From the NCBI GenBank assembly GCA_964633205.1, contig CAZWFN010000029.1, positions 1 through 51,651 of the forward strand: a DNA stretch of 51,651 bases. The letters are read 5' to 3'. The notes under the pieces are model-generated. The model was not told where the DNA came from. It did no database searches and worked only from the letters and a program-made list of their open reading frames with translations. This DNA is from CAYVQE01 sp964633205 (GTDB lineage Bacteria; Myxococcota; B64-G9). Positions 1-8,560 of this stretch are shown piece by piece (the stretch's first letter is position 1; every line of letters starts with the position of its first letter). The translations under genes and the position numbers were made by a program.

Positions 1-768
1 GGGACGCTGATGGAGAGCGAGCTGTTCGGCCACGCCAAGGGCGCCTTCACCGGGGCCAACAGCGACCGCCGCGGCCTGTTCGAGCTGGCCGCCGGCGGCA
101 CCGCCTTTCTGGACGAGGTGGGCGAGGTGCCGCTGGGGCTGCAGGTCAAGCTGCTGCGGGTGCTGCAGGAGCGCTCGCTCAAGCGCCTGGGCGACGGCCG
201 CGAGCGGCCGGTGGACGTGCGGCTGGTGGCGGCCACCAACCGCGACCTGGAGCAGCTGATCGCCGCCGGCGGGTTCCGCCAGGACCTGTTCTTCCGGCTC
301 AACGTGATCCGCATCCAGCTGCCGCCGCTGCGCCAGCGGCGCGAGGACATCGCCGAGCTGGTGCGCCACTTCGTGGCCAAGATCTGCAAGCAGGAGCAGT
401 GCCCGGCGCCGGTGGTGCTCAGCGAGGCGGTCGAAGCGCTGCAGGGCTATGCCTTTCCGGGCAACGTGCGCGAGCTGGAAAACATGGTCGAACGCGCGGT
501 GGCCCTGGCCGGCAATCGGCCCATCGGACCCGAGCTGTTCAGCGAGTCCATGGCGGCTGGCGCCGGAGCGGCCGCGGGCCCGCTGGCCGCCGAGCCCGAC
601 TTCCCGGAAGGGGGCGTGGATCTGGACGATCGGCTGGCCCAGCTGGAGCGGCACCTGATTCGCCAGGCGCTGCAGCGCTCCGGTGGGGTGAAAAAGGAAG
701 CCGCCAAGCTGCTCGGTCTCAGCTTCCGCTCCTTGCGCTACCGGCTGGACAAGCTGGGCCTGGATTGA
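1..768 (+). CDS. pilR: PilR-type sigma-54 activator, C-terminal part (5' end outside window)
   Basis: The frame is open from base 1, so the receiver domain and Walker A lie upstream of the window. The visible 255 residues start inside the AAA+ domain with ESELFGH and an intact GAFTGA loop (the sigma-54 contact). A Walker B-type GTAFLDEVGE follows, then the arginine-finger region and the conserved GNVRELENMVERAV. A Fis-type helix-turn-helix ends the protein with SFRSLRYRLDKLGLD, which closely resembles the end of PilR proteins. The role is activation of sigma-54 promoters, most likely pilin genes; the partner kinase would be upstream. Family is certain. The PilR assignment rests on the C-terminus and the pilus-rich context. 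Confidence 0.8.
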   Translation, partial: GTLMESELFGHAKGAFTGANSDRRGLFELAAGGTAFLDEVGEVPLGLQVKLLRVLQERSLKRLGDGRERPVDVRLVAATNRDLEQLIAAGGFRQDLFFRLNVIRIQLPPLRQRREDIAELVRHFVAKICKQEQCPAPVVLSEAVEALQGYAFPGNVRELENMVERAVALAGNRPIGPELFSESMAAGAGAAAGPLAAEPDFPEGGVDLDDRLAQLERHLIRQALQRSGGVKKEAAKLLGLSFRSLRYRLDKLGLD

Positions 769-837
769 GATCCAGTAGCGGCTTCAAGATGGTTTGGCAG
801 TCTTGGCAGGAAACGGGATCTATGGTAGGCCGGGTTT

Positions 838-1092
838 ATGCAACGATACCGCGTTTCCACGTTTTTCTTAGGTGTTGTGGCCTTCATCGGCTGCGTGCTG
901 CACCCGGAGCTGGCGTGGGCCTACATGGATCCGGGCACCGGCAGCTACGTACTGCAAATCCTCATCGCCACCTTCATGGGGGCGGCTTTCGCGATCAAGA
1001 TGTACTGGCGACGCATCAAGGCATTCATCAAGCGCAAGTTTGGCAACGCGCCCGAGCGATCCGGCCACGATGAAGAAGACCGACCAGGTTGA
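838..1092 (+). CDS. Small membrane protein with YMDPGTGS motif
   Basis: 84 residues. A hydrophobic N-terminal segment (about 8-29) ends in an AWA signal-peptidase-like site. Next comes YMDPGTGSYVLQ, then a second hydrophobic helix (about 37-54) and a basic, charged tail. Short proteins with this (Y)xDPGTGS sequence occur next to polysaccharide or envelope genes in many bacteria; their function is unknown to me. The end overlaps the methyltransferase start by 23 bp, which suggests translational coupling. It is probably an inner-membrane or exported small protein acting with the next two genes. The reading frame is well supported by the motif. Confidence 0.7.
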   Translation: MQRYRVSTFFLGVVAFIGCVLHPELAWAYMDPGTGSYVLQILIATFMGAAFAIKMYWRRIKAFIKRKFGNAPERSGHDEEDRPG

Positions 1093-2470
1093 GTCCCCCC
1101 TCGGCAGCTCTTTTCGCGATCCGAACGGTTTCGTTTTTCAACGTCGCGGCCGTCTGTTGCGGCAGATCAACCCGTCCGGGCTGGCCGATTACCGGCGCTT
1201 GATGGATTCGGGGCTGTACGCCGAGCTGCGCGACCGCGGTTGGTTGGTGGCCCACGAAGAGCTGGCTGCCGACCAAGGGCTCGACGATCGCGCCCGAACG
1301 GTGCTGCAACCCGAGCCGATCCCGTTCGTATCCTACCCATATGAGTGGTGCTTCGGGCAGCTTCGCGCGGCCGCAATCCTGACACTGCGCTGCCAACGCC
1401 TGGCGATGCAATATGGAATGAGCCTGCGCGATGCTTCGGCATTCAATGTCCAGTTCCGTGGCTGTCGGCCGTCGCTGATCGATACCCTCTCCTTCGGTGA
1501 GCTCCAAGAGAATCGCCCCTGGGTGGCCTACCGGCAGTTCTGTCAGCACTTCCTGGCCCCGCTGGCCTTGATGGCCTATCGCGATGCATCCCTGGGCAGC
1601 CTGCTCCGGCTGCACCTGGACGGCATCCCGTTGGATCTGGCCGCTGGGCTGCTGGCGGGGCGGGGGCGCTTCTCGCCGCGGCTGGCATTGCACATCCGCT
1701 TGCATGCCAAGGCGCAGCGGCGTTACGCCCGGCGGCCCGAAGCGATCCGCCAGCAGGGGCGCGGCCGCGTGAGCACCCGGGCATTGCTCGGCCTGCTCGA
1801 CAGCCTGGAGGCCTCGGTCCGCGGTTTGAAGCCCCGCAGCGGGCCCGGCGATTGGCGGGCCTACTACCGTCAGTTCAGTTACTCGGACACCGCCATCGAG
1901 GCGAAGGAGAGGATCGGCGCAGCTTTTTTGGATTCGCTGGGCGATGGGGTGGTCTGGGATCTGGGAGCCAACGTGGGGCGCTTCTCCCGACTGGCCACCT
2001 CGCGCGGCCAATACTGCGTCGCGTTGGAATCCGATCGGGACTGCGTGGAAGCCAACTTCAGGATGGCCGTCGAGCAGGACGACACGCGGATGCTGCCTGT
2101 GGTGATGGACTTGAGCAACCCCAGTCCGGCCTGCGGTTGGGCGCATGATGAGCGCATGTCTTTGGCCGAGAGGGCCCCGGCCCGCGGGATATTGGCGCTG
2201 GCCCTGGTGCATCACCTCGCCGTGGCCAACAACGTGCCCCTGGCTTCGATCGCCACCTTCATCAGCCGCCTGGCCCAGGAAGCGCTGATCGAGTTCGTAC
2301 CCAAGACGGATCCGGAGTTGCAGCGGATGCTGGCCTCGCGCCAAGACATCTTCGCCGAATACAGTCGGGAATCGTTCGAACGTGTGTTCGGAGTCACGCA
2401 TGAGATTCGCGAGCGGCACCCGGTGGCGGGCTCGGGGCGAATCATCTACAGTTTGCGGAGACGCGCATGA
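1070..2470 (+). CDS. Class I SAM-dependent methyltransferase, NoeA-like
   Basis: 466 residues from the ATG at 1070; the same frame is open further upstream, but that part only shadows the small gene. The N-terminal half (from SSFRDPNGFVF to about 290) resembles the substrate region of nodulation protein NoeA and relatives. The C-terminal half is a Rossmann methyltransferase: motif I is VVWDLGANVGRFS, followed by an acidic residue in VALESD, and LALALVHHLAVANN marks the later core strand. The substrate is unknown; NoeA-type proteins modify extracellular glycans or lipids. The stop codon overlaps the next ATG (ATGA at 2467-2470), so the two genes are coupled. Confidence 0.8.
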   Translation: MKKTDQVESPLGSSFRDPNGFVFQRRGRLLRQINPSGLADYRRLMDSGLYAELRDRGWLVAHEELAADQGLDDRARTVLQPEPIPFVSYPYEWCFGQLRAAAILTLRCQRLAMQYGMSLRDASAFNVQFRGCRPSLIDTLSFGELQENRPWVAYRQFCQHFLAPLALMAYRDASLGSLLRLHLDGIPLDLAAGLLAGRGRFSPRLALHIRLHAKAQRRYARRPEAIRQQGRGRVSTRALLGLLDSLEASVRGLKPRSGPGDWRAYYRQFSYSDTAIEAKERIGAAFLDSLGDGVVWDLGANVGRFSRLATSRGQYCVALESDRDCVEANFRMAVEQDDTRMLPVVMDLSNPSPACGWAHDERMSLAERAPARGILALALVHHLAVANNVPLASIATFISRLAQEALIEFVPKTDPELQRMLASRQDIFAEYSRESFERVFGVTHEIRERHPVAGSGRIIYSLRRRA

Positions 2471-4905
2471 GCCGGCCCCATACCGTTGCGCCCCGGTGGT
2501 TGCTCCATCCCTTCATGGTGGCGGCTTTTCCCGTGCTCAGCCTTTACGCCGCCAACATCGATCGCTTTACGCTCGGGGTGGTGGTGGTGCCGCTCGTCGG
2601 CGTCATCGTCGTCAGCATGTTGCTTCTGGGTGCGCTGGCCTGGTTGCTCGACTGGCGCCGGGCGGGCTTGCTGGTCAGCATCTGGTGGCTGTTCGTCTTT
2701 TCATTCGGCCACCTGGCCGAAGCCCTGGCAACCGTCGGGTTGCGTGGCTGGGGCTTGATGGGTCTCTGGCTGCCGGCCTTGCTCTTGTCGGGCTGGCTGG
2801 TGGCTCGCACCCGCCGCCGGCTGGTGCAGTTCACCAGGATTCTCAATTTCGCCTCCGTTTGTCTTCTGGCGCTGCCGCTGGTCCAGATTGTCCACCATGG
2901 CCTTTCCGTGCCCTCAGGGGTCGATGAAGTCAGCCTCGACGGCATCGAGCTGGAGCCCGTGGCCGATCCGCCCAGCATCTACTACCTCGTCGTCGACGGC
3001 TATGCCCGCAGCGATGTATTGGCCGAGGTATTCCACGTCGACAACAGCTCCTTTGTGCAGTATTTGCGCAGCCGCGGTTTTCAAGTCGTGGAGGATGCTC
3101 GTTCCAACTACGCCCAGACCGATCTCTCTTTGGCCTCGACCCTGAACATGGACTACCTGCACGACCTCATGCCCGAGCGGTTGCGCGGCAGCTCTTCGCA
3201 CGGCATCAGCCGCGAGCTGCTGCATCGCTCGCGGGTGTTTCGGCTGCTTGGGGACCTGGGCTATCGGACGGTCAGCTTCGCCACCGGATTCAGTGGCACC
3301 GAGCTACGCCATTTCGATGTATTCCTGGAGCCGAAGGCCAGCCTCGGCGAATTCGAGACCGGCTTGCTGCAGGCCACCCCGGCGGCGTTGCTGCTGGAGC
3401 TTGGCCGGGAACAAGCAGCCGCGACCGATTGGTGGCGGGATCCCGACCTACGGGCTCGGCTCGAGACGGCGACTCCCCACCCGCGCGATGCGGTGTACTT
3501 CGATCAGCATCGACAGCGCATCACCTTCGCTCTGGAGAAGCTGGTCGAGGTGGCGGGCTGGAAGGGGCCGCAGTTCGTCATGGTCCACTTGGTGTGCCCC
3601 CATCCACCATTTGTCTTCGCAGCTGACGGCCGCCCGTTGACGCCACGTCATATTTACTGCCACGAGGAGGCGCGAAACCTGATTCGCTCGGGCGACATGA
3701 CGCCCGAGGAGTATCTGCAGGGCTATGCAGGACAAGTGCGCTACCTCTCCAAACGGCTGGAGCAGGTCATCGACGGCATTCTGGAGCACAGCCGGCAACC
3801 GCCCATCATCCTGCTGCAGGCCGATCACGGCTCCGGCTTCATGCTCAACCAGTCCAGCCTGGAAGACACCGATCTGTGGGAACGCTTCAGCATCCTGAGC
3901 GCTTATCACCTGCCGGCGGGCGGCCACCGGTTGCTGTATCCAGGCATCACGCCGGTCAACTCGTTTCGGCTGGTGCTGCGCCACTACTTCGGTGCGGATT
4001 TGAACAAGCTGCCGGATCGGAGCTTCTTCTCGACCCGCGAGCAGCCGTATCGTTTCGTGGATGTGACCGAACGCGTGCCGGATAGACCAGCATCGGACCT
4101 GTTCGATGTCTGGGTTCAGGACCGCGATACCTTCTGGGTGGTCGGCCAGCAGGGCGCCATCGGGTACCGGATGAATGGCCGCTGGCGTCACTTCGGCGAC
4201 GTGACCCGCCGCGATCTACACGCCGTGGCCGGACTGGGGCCAGACGCGGTATGGGCCGCCGGAGCCGCCGGAATGCTGCTGCGTTTCGATGGCGAGGCTT
4301 GGCAGCAGATCCCGGTCGGCCACGACGTGGACCTGAATGCCATCGGCTTGGTCTCGGCCGATGAGCTGTGGGTCGCCGGCGATGAAGGGCTGGTGTTGAG
4401 ACTGACCGGTGGCCGGGTGAAGCGGGTGGAATCCAGCGTGGACGCTGATTTGCACGGAGTCTGGGTCAATTCGGCTGACGAAGTCTGGTTCGTGGGCGAC
4501 CGGGGCACGGTCCTGCGCTGGGATGGTCAGCACCTGTCCGGGACGAGCGCGGGTTTGTCCGGTGACTGGCGTGGGGTGTGGGCAACGGCCGATCAGGTCT
4601 GGGTCTGCGGCCTGGATGGGGCGGTGGGTCGAAGAATCGGCAAGCGCTGGCAAGCCCTGGATGCTTCGACCCGGGCCGATCTGTTCGATTTGTGGGCCGT
4701 GGCTGGAGGTCCTCTGACTCTGGTCGGAGAGCGTGGTGCGGTTCTGAGCTGGAATGGCAAAGAGTTCGCCAGGATGCATAGCGGCAGCGCTTTCGCCATT
4801 CACGCCATCGCCGGACAGCCCGACGGCCTGGTTGTGGCGGTGGGCGAGGGGGGACTGGTCATCGAGCGGCGAAACAAGCGCCCAGAGCCTGACGACACCC
4901 GGTGA
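2467..4905 (+). CDS. Sulfatase-fold membrane protein fused to a C-terminal repeat propeller
   Basis: 812 residues. About five hydrophobic segments span residues 10-150. An alkaline phosphatase/sulfatase-fold domain follows (about 165-530), recognisable by IYYLVVDGYARSDVL, NYAQTDLSLASTLNMDYL (whose Thr/Ser residues may supply the nucleophile) and LLQADHGSG (metal-binding DHG). This type usually acts on the periplasmic side, moving or removing phosphate- or sulfate-linked groups on envelope glycans or lipids. From about residue 540 to the end there are roughly seven repeats of about 40 residues, of the form aDEVWFVGDRGTVLRWDG, predicted to form a beta-propeller. That fusion is unusual for the family. 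The start overlaps the methyltransferase stop. Confidence 0.78.
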   Translation: MSRPHTVAPRWLLHPFMVAAFPVLSLYAANIDRFTLGVVVVPLVGVIVVSMLLLGALAWLLDWRRAGLLVSIWWLFVFSFGHLAEALATVGLRGWGLMGLWLPALLLSGWLVARTRRRLVQFTRILNFASVCLLALPLVQIVHHGLSVPSGVDEVSLDGIELEPVADPPSIYYLVVDGYARSDVLAEVFHVDNSSFVQYLRSRGFQVVEDARSNYAQTDLSLASTLNMDYLHDLMPERLRGSSSHGISRELLHRSRVFRLLGDLGYRTVSFATGFSGTELRHFDVFLEPKASLGEFETGLLQATPAALLLELGREQAAATDWWRDPDLRARLETATPHPRDAVYFDQHRQRITFALEKLVEVAGWKGPQFVMVHLVCPHPPFVFAADGRPLTPRHIYCHEEARNLIRSGDMTPEEYLQGYAGQVRYLSKRLEQVIDGILEHSRQPPIILLQADHGSGFMLNQSSLEDTDLWERFSILSAYHLPAGGHRLLYPGITPVNSFRLVLRHYFGADLNKLPDRSFFSTREQPYRFVDVTERVPDRPASDLFDVWVQDRDTFWVVGQQGAIGYRMNGRWRHFGDVTRRDLHAVAGLGPDAVWAAGAAGMLLRFDGEAWQQIPVGHDVDLNAIGLVSADELWVAGDEGLVLRLTGGRVKRVESSVDADLHGVWVNSADEVWFVGDRGTVLRWDGQHLSGTSAGLSGDWRGVWATADQVWVCGLDGAVGRRIGKRWQALDASTRADLFDLWAVAGGPLTLVGERGAVLSWNGKEFARMHSGSAFAIHAIAGQPDGLVVAVGEGGLVIERRNKRPEPDDTR

Positions 4906-5240
4906 AGACTGAGTGACAAGATGTTGGTGAGCCTAGCCCGGTCTGCGAATCGAGCCAATCCATGGCCTTGCTGGCCGCTGGATCGCTTATGGGTCGCAAA
5001 CCTTGCGAGATGTGAAAATATTTCATGAGCCAAGGACGGAGAAGCCCACGAGCCTTCCAATCGGCAACCTCCGGGGTTGGGGCCGAGGCCTAAATAGCGC
5101 TGTATTTCTTTGGGTTGAGCAGCAGGAGGCGCCTGTTTGAGCGAGAGGAAATCGAGATGCACAATGGCATGGAACATGCAGAATCTTGTTCGGATTTCGC
5201 GGTTCTGGTTTTGGCTGGCACCGGTTTCAGGAGGAAGCGA
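4906..5240 (+). other. Intergenic region before the tandem pilins
   Basis: 335 bases with no convincing gene; the frame open from 5115 lacks start signals and only extends the pilin frame upstream. It holds an AT-rich palindrome at 5013-5025 (TGAAA-ATA-TTTCA), a candidate sigma-54 promoter at 5165-5180 and the Shine-Dalgarno sequence of the pilin at about 5229-5234. No clear terminator for the upstream operon was seen. Confidence 0.6.
5165..5180 (+). promoter_or_regulatory. Candidate sigma-54 promoter of the tandem pilins
   Basis: TGGCAT-N5-ATGCA keeps the GG and GC dinucleotides ten bases apart, as in the -24/-12 consensus TGGCAC-N5-TTGCA. The -12 box differs by one base. It lies about 60 bases before the pilin start codon. 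Confidence 0.45.
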
Positions 5241-5825
5241 ATGGAATTCGTAGTCCAACGCAGTGGCCTCCTCCAGGCCTCTTGGAAGGGCAATCGCCGG
5301 CCCTACGGCTTCACTCTGATCGAGTTGATGATCGTGGTGGCGGTCATCGGCATTCTGGCGGCGGTGGCGATTCCGGCCTTCTCGGGCTACATCACGCGCT
5401 CCAAGGCGTCCGAGGCCTTCACCGTGCTGCAGGGCATCCGCGACAAGGAAGAGGCCTACTTCACCGAGTTCAAGCGCTACACCGGTGACCTGCCGCTGAC
5501 CCCGGCGGCGGCGGCGCCATGCGGCGAGAACCGTCACTGGGATCCGGGGGTCATCGACCCGGGCTGGCTGGAGCTGGGCTTCACCCCGGATGGGCCGACC
5601 TACTACCAGTACGAGGTAGAGACCAGCTACGCCGGCGGGGTCTATGACGGCTCCACGCCGCCGGTCACCCCGGGCACCTCGCCCGGGTGGAACGCCCAGG
5701 CCCGGCCCTGGTTCAGGGCCCGCGGCGTCGGCGATCTGGATTGCGACGGCGATCCGGCCCATTTCTGGATCACCTCGGCCTCGCGCGACGCGTATCACCA
5801 GGAAGCCGAGGAGAGCAACTACTGA
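5241..5825 (+). CDS. Type IV pilin-like protein (tandem copy 1)
   Basis: 194 residues from the ATG at 5241, chosen because a CAGGAGGAAGCGA ribosome-binding site precedes it. The prepilin leader is 23 residues long, ending in Gly before FTLIELMIVV. Glu5 is present and the transmembrane N-terminal helix (AVIGILAAVAIPAF) is canonical. The globular part has two Cys and a C-terminal acidic loop GDLDCDGDPAHF that could bind calcium. It should be cleaved and N-methylated by PilD and incorporated into a pilus. A second pilin follows 49 bases later. It differs from PilA at 11171-11761, so it is either an alternative major pilin or a second fibre subunit. Confidence 0.85.
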   Translation: MEFVVQRSGLLQASWKGNRRPYGFTLIELMIVVAVIGILAAVAIPAFSGYITRSKASEAFTVLQGIRDKEEAYFTEFKRYTGDLPLTPAAAAPCGENRHWDPGVIDPGWLELGFTPDGPTYYQYEVETSYAGGVYDGSTPPVTPGTSPGWNAQARPWFRARGVGDLDCDGDPAHFWITSASRDAYHQEAEESNY

Positions 5826-5874
5826 CATCGATGGGCTGTCTGTGCGGGTGGCTCGGGTTGCGACCGGAGGATTC

Positions 5875-6492
5875 ATGGTCGAACAGGCGCGTTCGAAATG
5901 GCAGGGGCAGCGGGGCGTGACCTTGGTGGAACTGCTGATCGCGGTGGCCATCGTCGGGATTTTGGCGGCGGTGGCCATCCCGGCGCTCATCGGCTACATC
6001 AAGGATGCCCGCCTGAACGAGGCGGTGACCAACATCCAGGGCATCCTGGCGGCCGAGGAGGCCTACTTCGCGCGTTTCGACCGCTACACCTACGATCTGG
6101 GCTACTGCCCGCCGGCCCTGCCGGCCGAGGGCCAGAACTCCAGGATCTGGCCCGAGCCCTGGACCTCCTGCAACGCAACGCCCGGCTCGGGCCACGGCTG
6201 GGTGCTGCTCGGCTGGCAGCCCGATGGGGCGGTGCGGTTCCGCTACCGGGTGTTCAGCCACAACGACGGCGCCGGCGACATCAAGCGGGTGCCGGGCTCG
6301 GTGCTGCCCGAGCCCAACACCTGGGGCGTCGACTGGACCGCCGAGGGCTTCGTGGCCCCAAACTACCAGCCCTGGTGCGCGGTGGAGGCCGAGGGCGACA
6401 CCGACGGCGATGGTGAGCTGGTCTTCTTCCGCGGCAACTCCTACAACAAGAAGATTCATCGCCACTCCACCGTGGGCCACCAGACCTGGTAG
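5875..6492 (+). CDS. Type IV pilin-like protein (tandem copy 2)
   Basis: 205 residues; ATG at 5875 after CCGGAGG. The leader is 14 residues, MVEQ...QRG, followed by VTLVELLIAVAIVGILAAVAIPAL. The +1 residue is therefore Val instead of Phe, while Glu5 is kept. The globular domain is larger than in its neighbour, with Cys pairs and a late acidic loop GDTDGDGELVFF in the position of the same loop in the other two pilins of this window. It probably shares a transcript with the upstream pilin. The two pilin genes are clearly related in the N-terminal helix and conserved motifs (QGI..(K/A)EEAYF..F.RYT.DL) but differ elsewhere, so they are not a recent duplication. Confidence 0.83.
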   Translation: MVEQARSKWQGQRGVTLVELLIAVAIVGILAAVAIPALIGYIKDARLNEAVTNIQGILAAEEAYFARFDRYTYDLGYCPPALPAEGQNSRIWPEPWTSCNATPGSGHGWVLLGWQPDGAVRFRYRVFSHNDGAGDIKRVPGSVLPEPNTWGVDWTAEGFVAPNYQPWCAVEAEGDTDGDGELVFFRGNSYNKKIHRHSTVGHQTW

Positions 6493-6532
6493 CGGCGAAT
6501 CCTTTGCGGTCTGGTGGTGGCCGGGGGCGCGA

Positions 6533-8557
6533 TCAGAAGGCGGCCAGGCCGGCGGCCGCCAGCGCCAGGCCCAGCGCCGCCAGCCCGAGCCGGGGCGCCG
6601 GCGCCGGCCGGGCTCCGGCCAGCAGAGCCAGCAGCCACAGCCCCAGCCCGCAAGCCAGCATCCAGGCCAGGCCGGCCGCCGCTGCAATATCCCGGGCCGG
6701 CGGGCCCTGCAGCGCTTCAGCCCGCCCGGCCGCGGCGGCCGGACAGGCCGGTCGTCCCTCGTTCCCGCCCAGGCGGCGGGCCAGCCGCGCCACTTGGCGA
6801 TCCCGCGGGCAGGCGCAGCGCGCCGCGGCGATGGCGCGCCGGGCGGCACTGCGATCGCCTAGCTCGGCGGCCCAGCGGGCGGACCAGTAGCCGTGCCAGC
6901 AGACCACGGCCGCGGTGCGGGCGTCGCGGCGGGCGCCGCTGCTGCAGACCGCGGCCGGCCAGGCCGGCGGCTCGGCCGGCGGGTCGCTTGCTCCGCTGGC
7001 GGCCGGGCCGACGCGCCACAGCGGTCCGCCGGCCGCAAGCTCCAGTCGGCCCGGGACCAGCTGCGGCCCGGCATCGGTGACCAGCGGCCGCAGCGCGGCC
7101 AGCCGCCGCAGGGCCGCCGGCGCGAGCGCGGCGTCGGGCAGGGCCGCGGCCAGCGCGGGCCGGGAGCGGGCCAGCGCCCGGCGCAGCGGCCCGTTGTCCA
7201 GATCGCGCAAATACAGCACGGTCAGGTCGGGCCGCAGCCCCCGCACCCGCGTCAGGTGCTCGACCGCGAACAGCAGGTTGAAGTCGCCCAACAGCAGCAC
7301 CGCCCCGGGCGGCTGGCGCTGCAGCGCGGCGGCGGCCCAGTCATAGCCGGTGGTACAGCCGGAGCGGTCGCGCGTTGGCGCCTGGGCCACAGCCGCCCAG
7401 AGCGCCAGCCCGATGGCCAGCCCGGGGCCCAGCCGGCCCCAACCCGACCGCCAGCGTTCGAGCGCCGCGGCCGCCGCGGCCAGGCCGCCGGCGACGATCG
7501 CGGCCAGGGCCAGCAGCACCGGCAAGGCGTAGCCGAAGGCATCCGGGTTGTCCAGGCGCACCGCGCGCTGGCCGGCCAGCCCGGCGGCCCCGGCCAGGGC
7601 GGTCAGCAGCAGCAGCGCCAGCAGCCGCGGCTGCCGGCGGCCCAGCGGGTAGAGGCTCGCCAGCAGCGACAGTCCCAGCGGCAGGCCCAGGCCCAGCCCG
7701 ACCACGGCCAGCGCCTGCAGCCCGGGAGCCGGGCCGCCAGCGGCCGGCGTGCTGAAGCTGGGCGCGTAGGTCAGCCCCAGCACGTAGCGCAGCCAGCCGG
7801 CCGGGGTGGTGGGATCGCCGAAGCGCAGATCGACCCAGCCGCGCACCAGCAGCGGCAGCAGCAGCAGCGGTCCGGCGCCCAGCAGGCCGAAGGCGGCCCG
7901 CCGCGCCGCCGCCCGCGGGGCCAGCCACAGGCGGCGGCTCGGGCGGCGCAGCGCCGACCAGACGATCCCGGGCACCAGGGCTGCCGCCTGCAGCGGATGG
8001 ACCGCCAGGCCCATGCCCAGCAGGGCGCACAGGCGATCGGCCCGCCGGCCGGCCGGCAGCGCGTCGGTCGCGGCCGGGTGCTGCAGCGCCAGCAGCTCGC
8101 GCAGCCCGGCGACGAACAAGACCAGACCCAGGCAGTAGACCTCGGGGCGCACCGCCTGGCCCAGCAGACCAGGGCCTAGCGCCAGCGCCAGGGCCAGGGC
8201 CGGGGCGGTCAGGGCGGTGTGGGCCGCGGCCGCCGGTGCCAGCCGGCGGCCGACGGCGGCGAACAACAAGGACGCCAGGGCGGTGGCCAGCCCGGCGCTG
8301 AGGGCCGAGAAGACCAGCATCCAGCCGGTGGGCCCGGCGCCCGGCAGCCGGCCGAGCAGGTGGCCGAGCAGCACCGCCAGCGGCGAGCCCGGCGGGTGGA
8401 ACAGACCCGGCCGGGCAGCGGCCGCGATCAGCTCCGGGCTGTCCAGCCAGTCGGGGTGGGGATGGGCGAAGGCTGCGGCCACCGCGGCCGCGCCCGCGCC
8501 GACCGCCGCGGCGGCGATGCGGTCGAAACGGCGGCCGCTGAAGAGGTGCCGCGGCAT
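6533..8557 (-). CDS. DUF2723-type multi-pass membrane protein
   Basis: 674 residues, very rich in Ala, Leu and Gly, with about ten hydrophobic segments. The N-terminal DSPELIAAAA..GLFHPPGSPLAVLL is the signature of DUF2723 proteins (usually D-SGEFI...HPPGYPLY), which are related to GT-C glycosyltransferases. Later, VLLLGDFNLLFAVEHL and LTVLYLRDLDNGPLRRAL match the soluble part typical of the family. The last 60 residues add two more hydrophobic segments. It starts 3 bases after the permease gene ends, so it belongs to the pilA-pilG-pilH-pilI strand. A role in glycosylating an envelope or pilus component is plausible but only inferred. It ends 40 bases from the convergent pilin gene. Confidence 0.7.
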   Translation of the reverse strand: MPRHLFSGRRFDRIAAAAVGAGAAAVAAAFAHPHPDWLDSPELIAAAARPGLFHPPGSPLAVLLGHLLGRLPGAGPTGWMLVFSALSAGLATALASLLFAAVGRRLAPAAAAHTALTAPALALALALGPGLLGQAVRPEVYCLGLVLFVAGLRELLALQHPAATDALPAGRRADRLCALLGMGLAVHPLQAAALVPGIVWSALRRPSRRLWLAPRAAARRAAFGLLGAGPLLLLPLLVRGWVDLRFGDPTTPAGWLRYVLGLTYAPSFSTPAAGGPAPGLQALAVVGLGLGLPLGLSLLASLYPLGRRQPRLLALLLLTALAGAAGLAGQRAVRLDNPDAFGYALPVLLALAAIVAGGLAAAAAALERWRSGWGRLGPGLAIGLALWAAVAQAPTRDRSGCTTGYDWAAAALQRQPPGAVLLLGDFNLLFAVEHLTRVRGLRPDLTVLYLRDLDNGPLRRALARSRPALAAALPDAALAPAALRRLAALRPLVTDAGPQLVPGRLELAAGGPLWRVGPAASGASDPPAEPPAWPAAVCSSGARRDARTAAVVCWHGYWSARWAAELGDRSAARRAIAAARCACPRDRQVARLARRLGGNEGRPACPAAAAGRAEALQGPPARDIAAAAGLAWMLACGLGLWLLALLAGARPAPAPRLGLAALGLALAAAGLAAF

Positions 8558-8560
8558 ACC

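Noticed and set aside
1070..2470. Start of the methyltransferase at 872 instead of 1070
   Set aside because: The upstream part lies wholly over the small membrane protein gene and encodes Trp/Ser/Arg-rich sequence unlike the family; the family homology starts after 1070.
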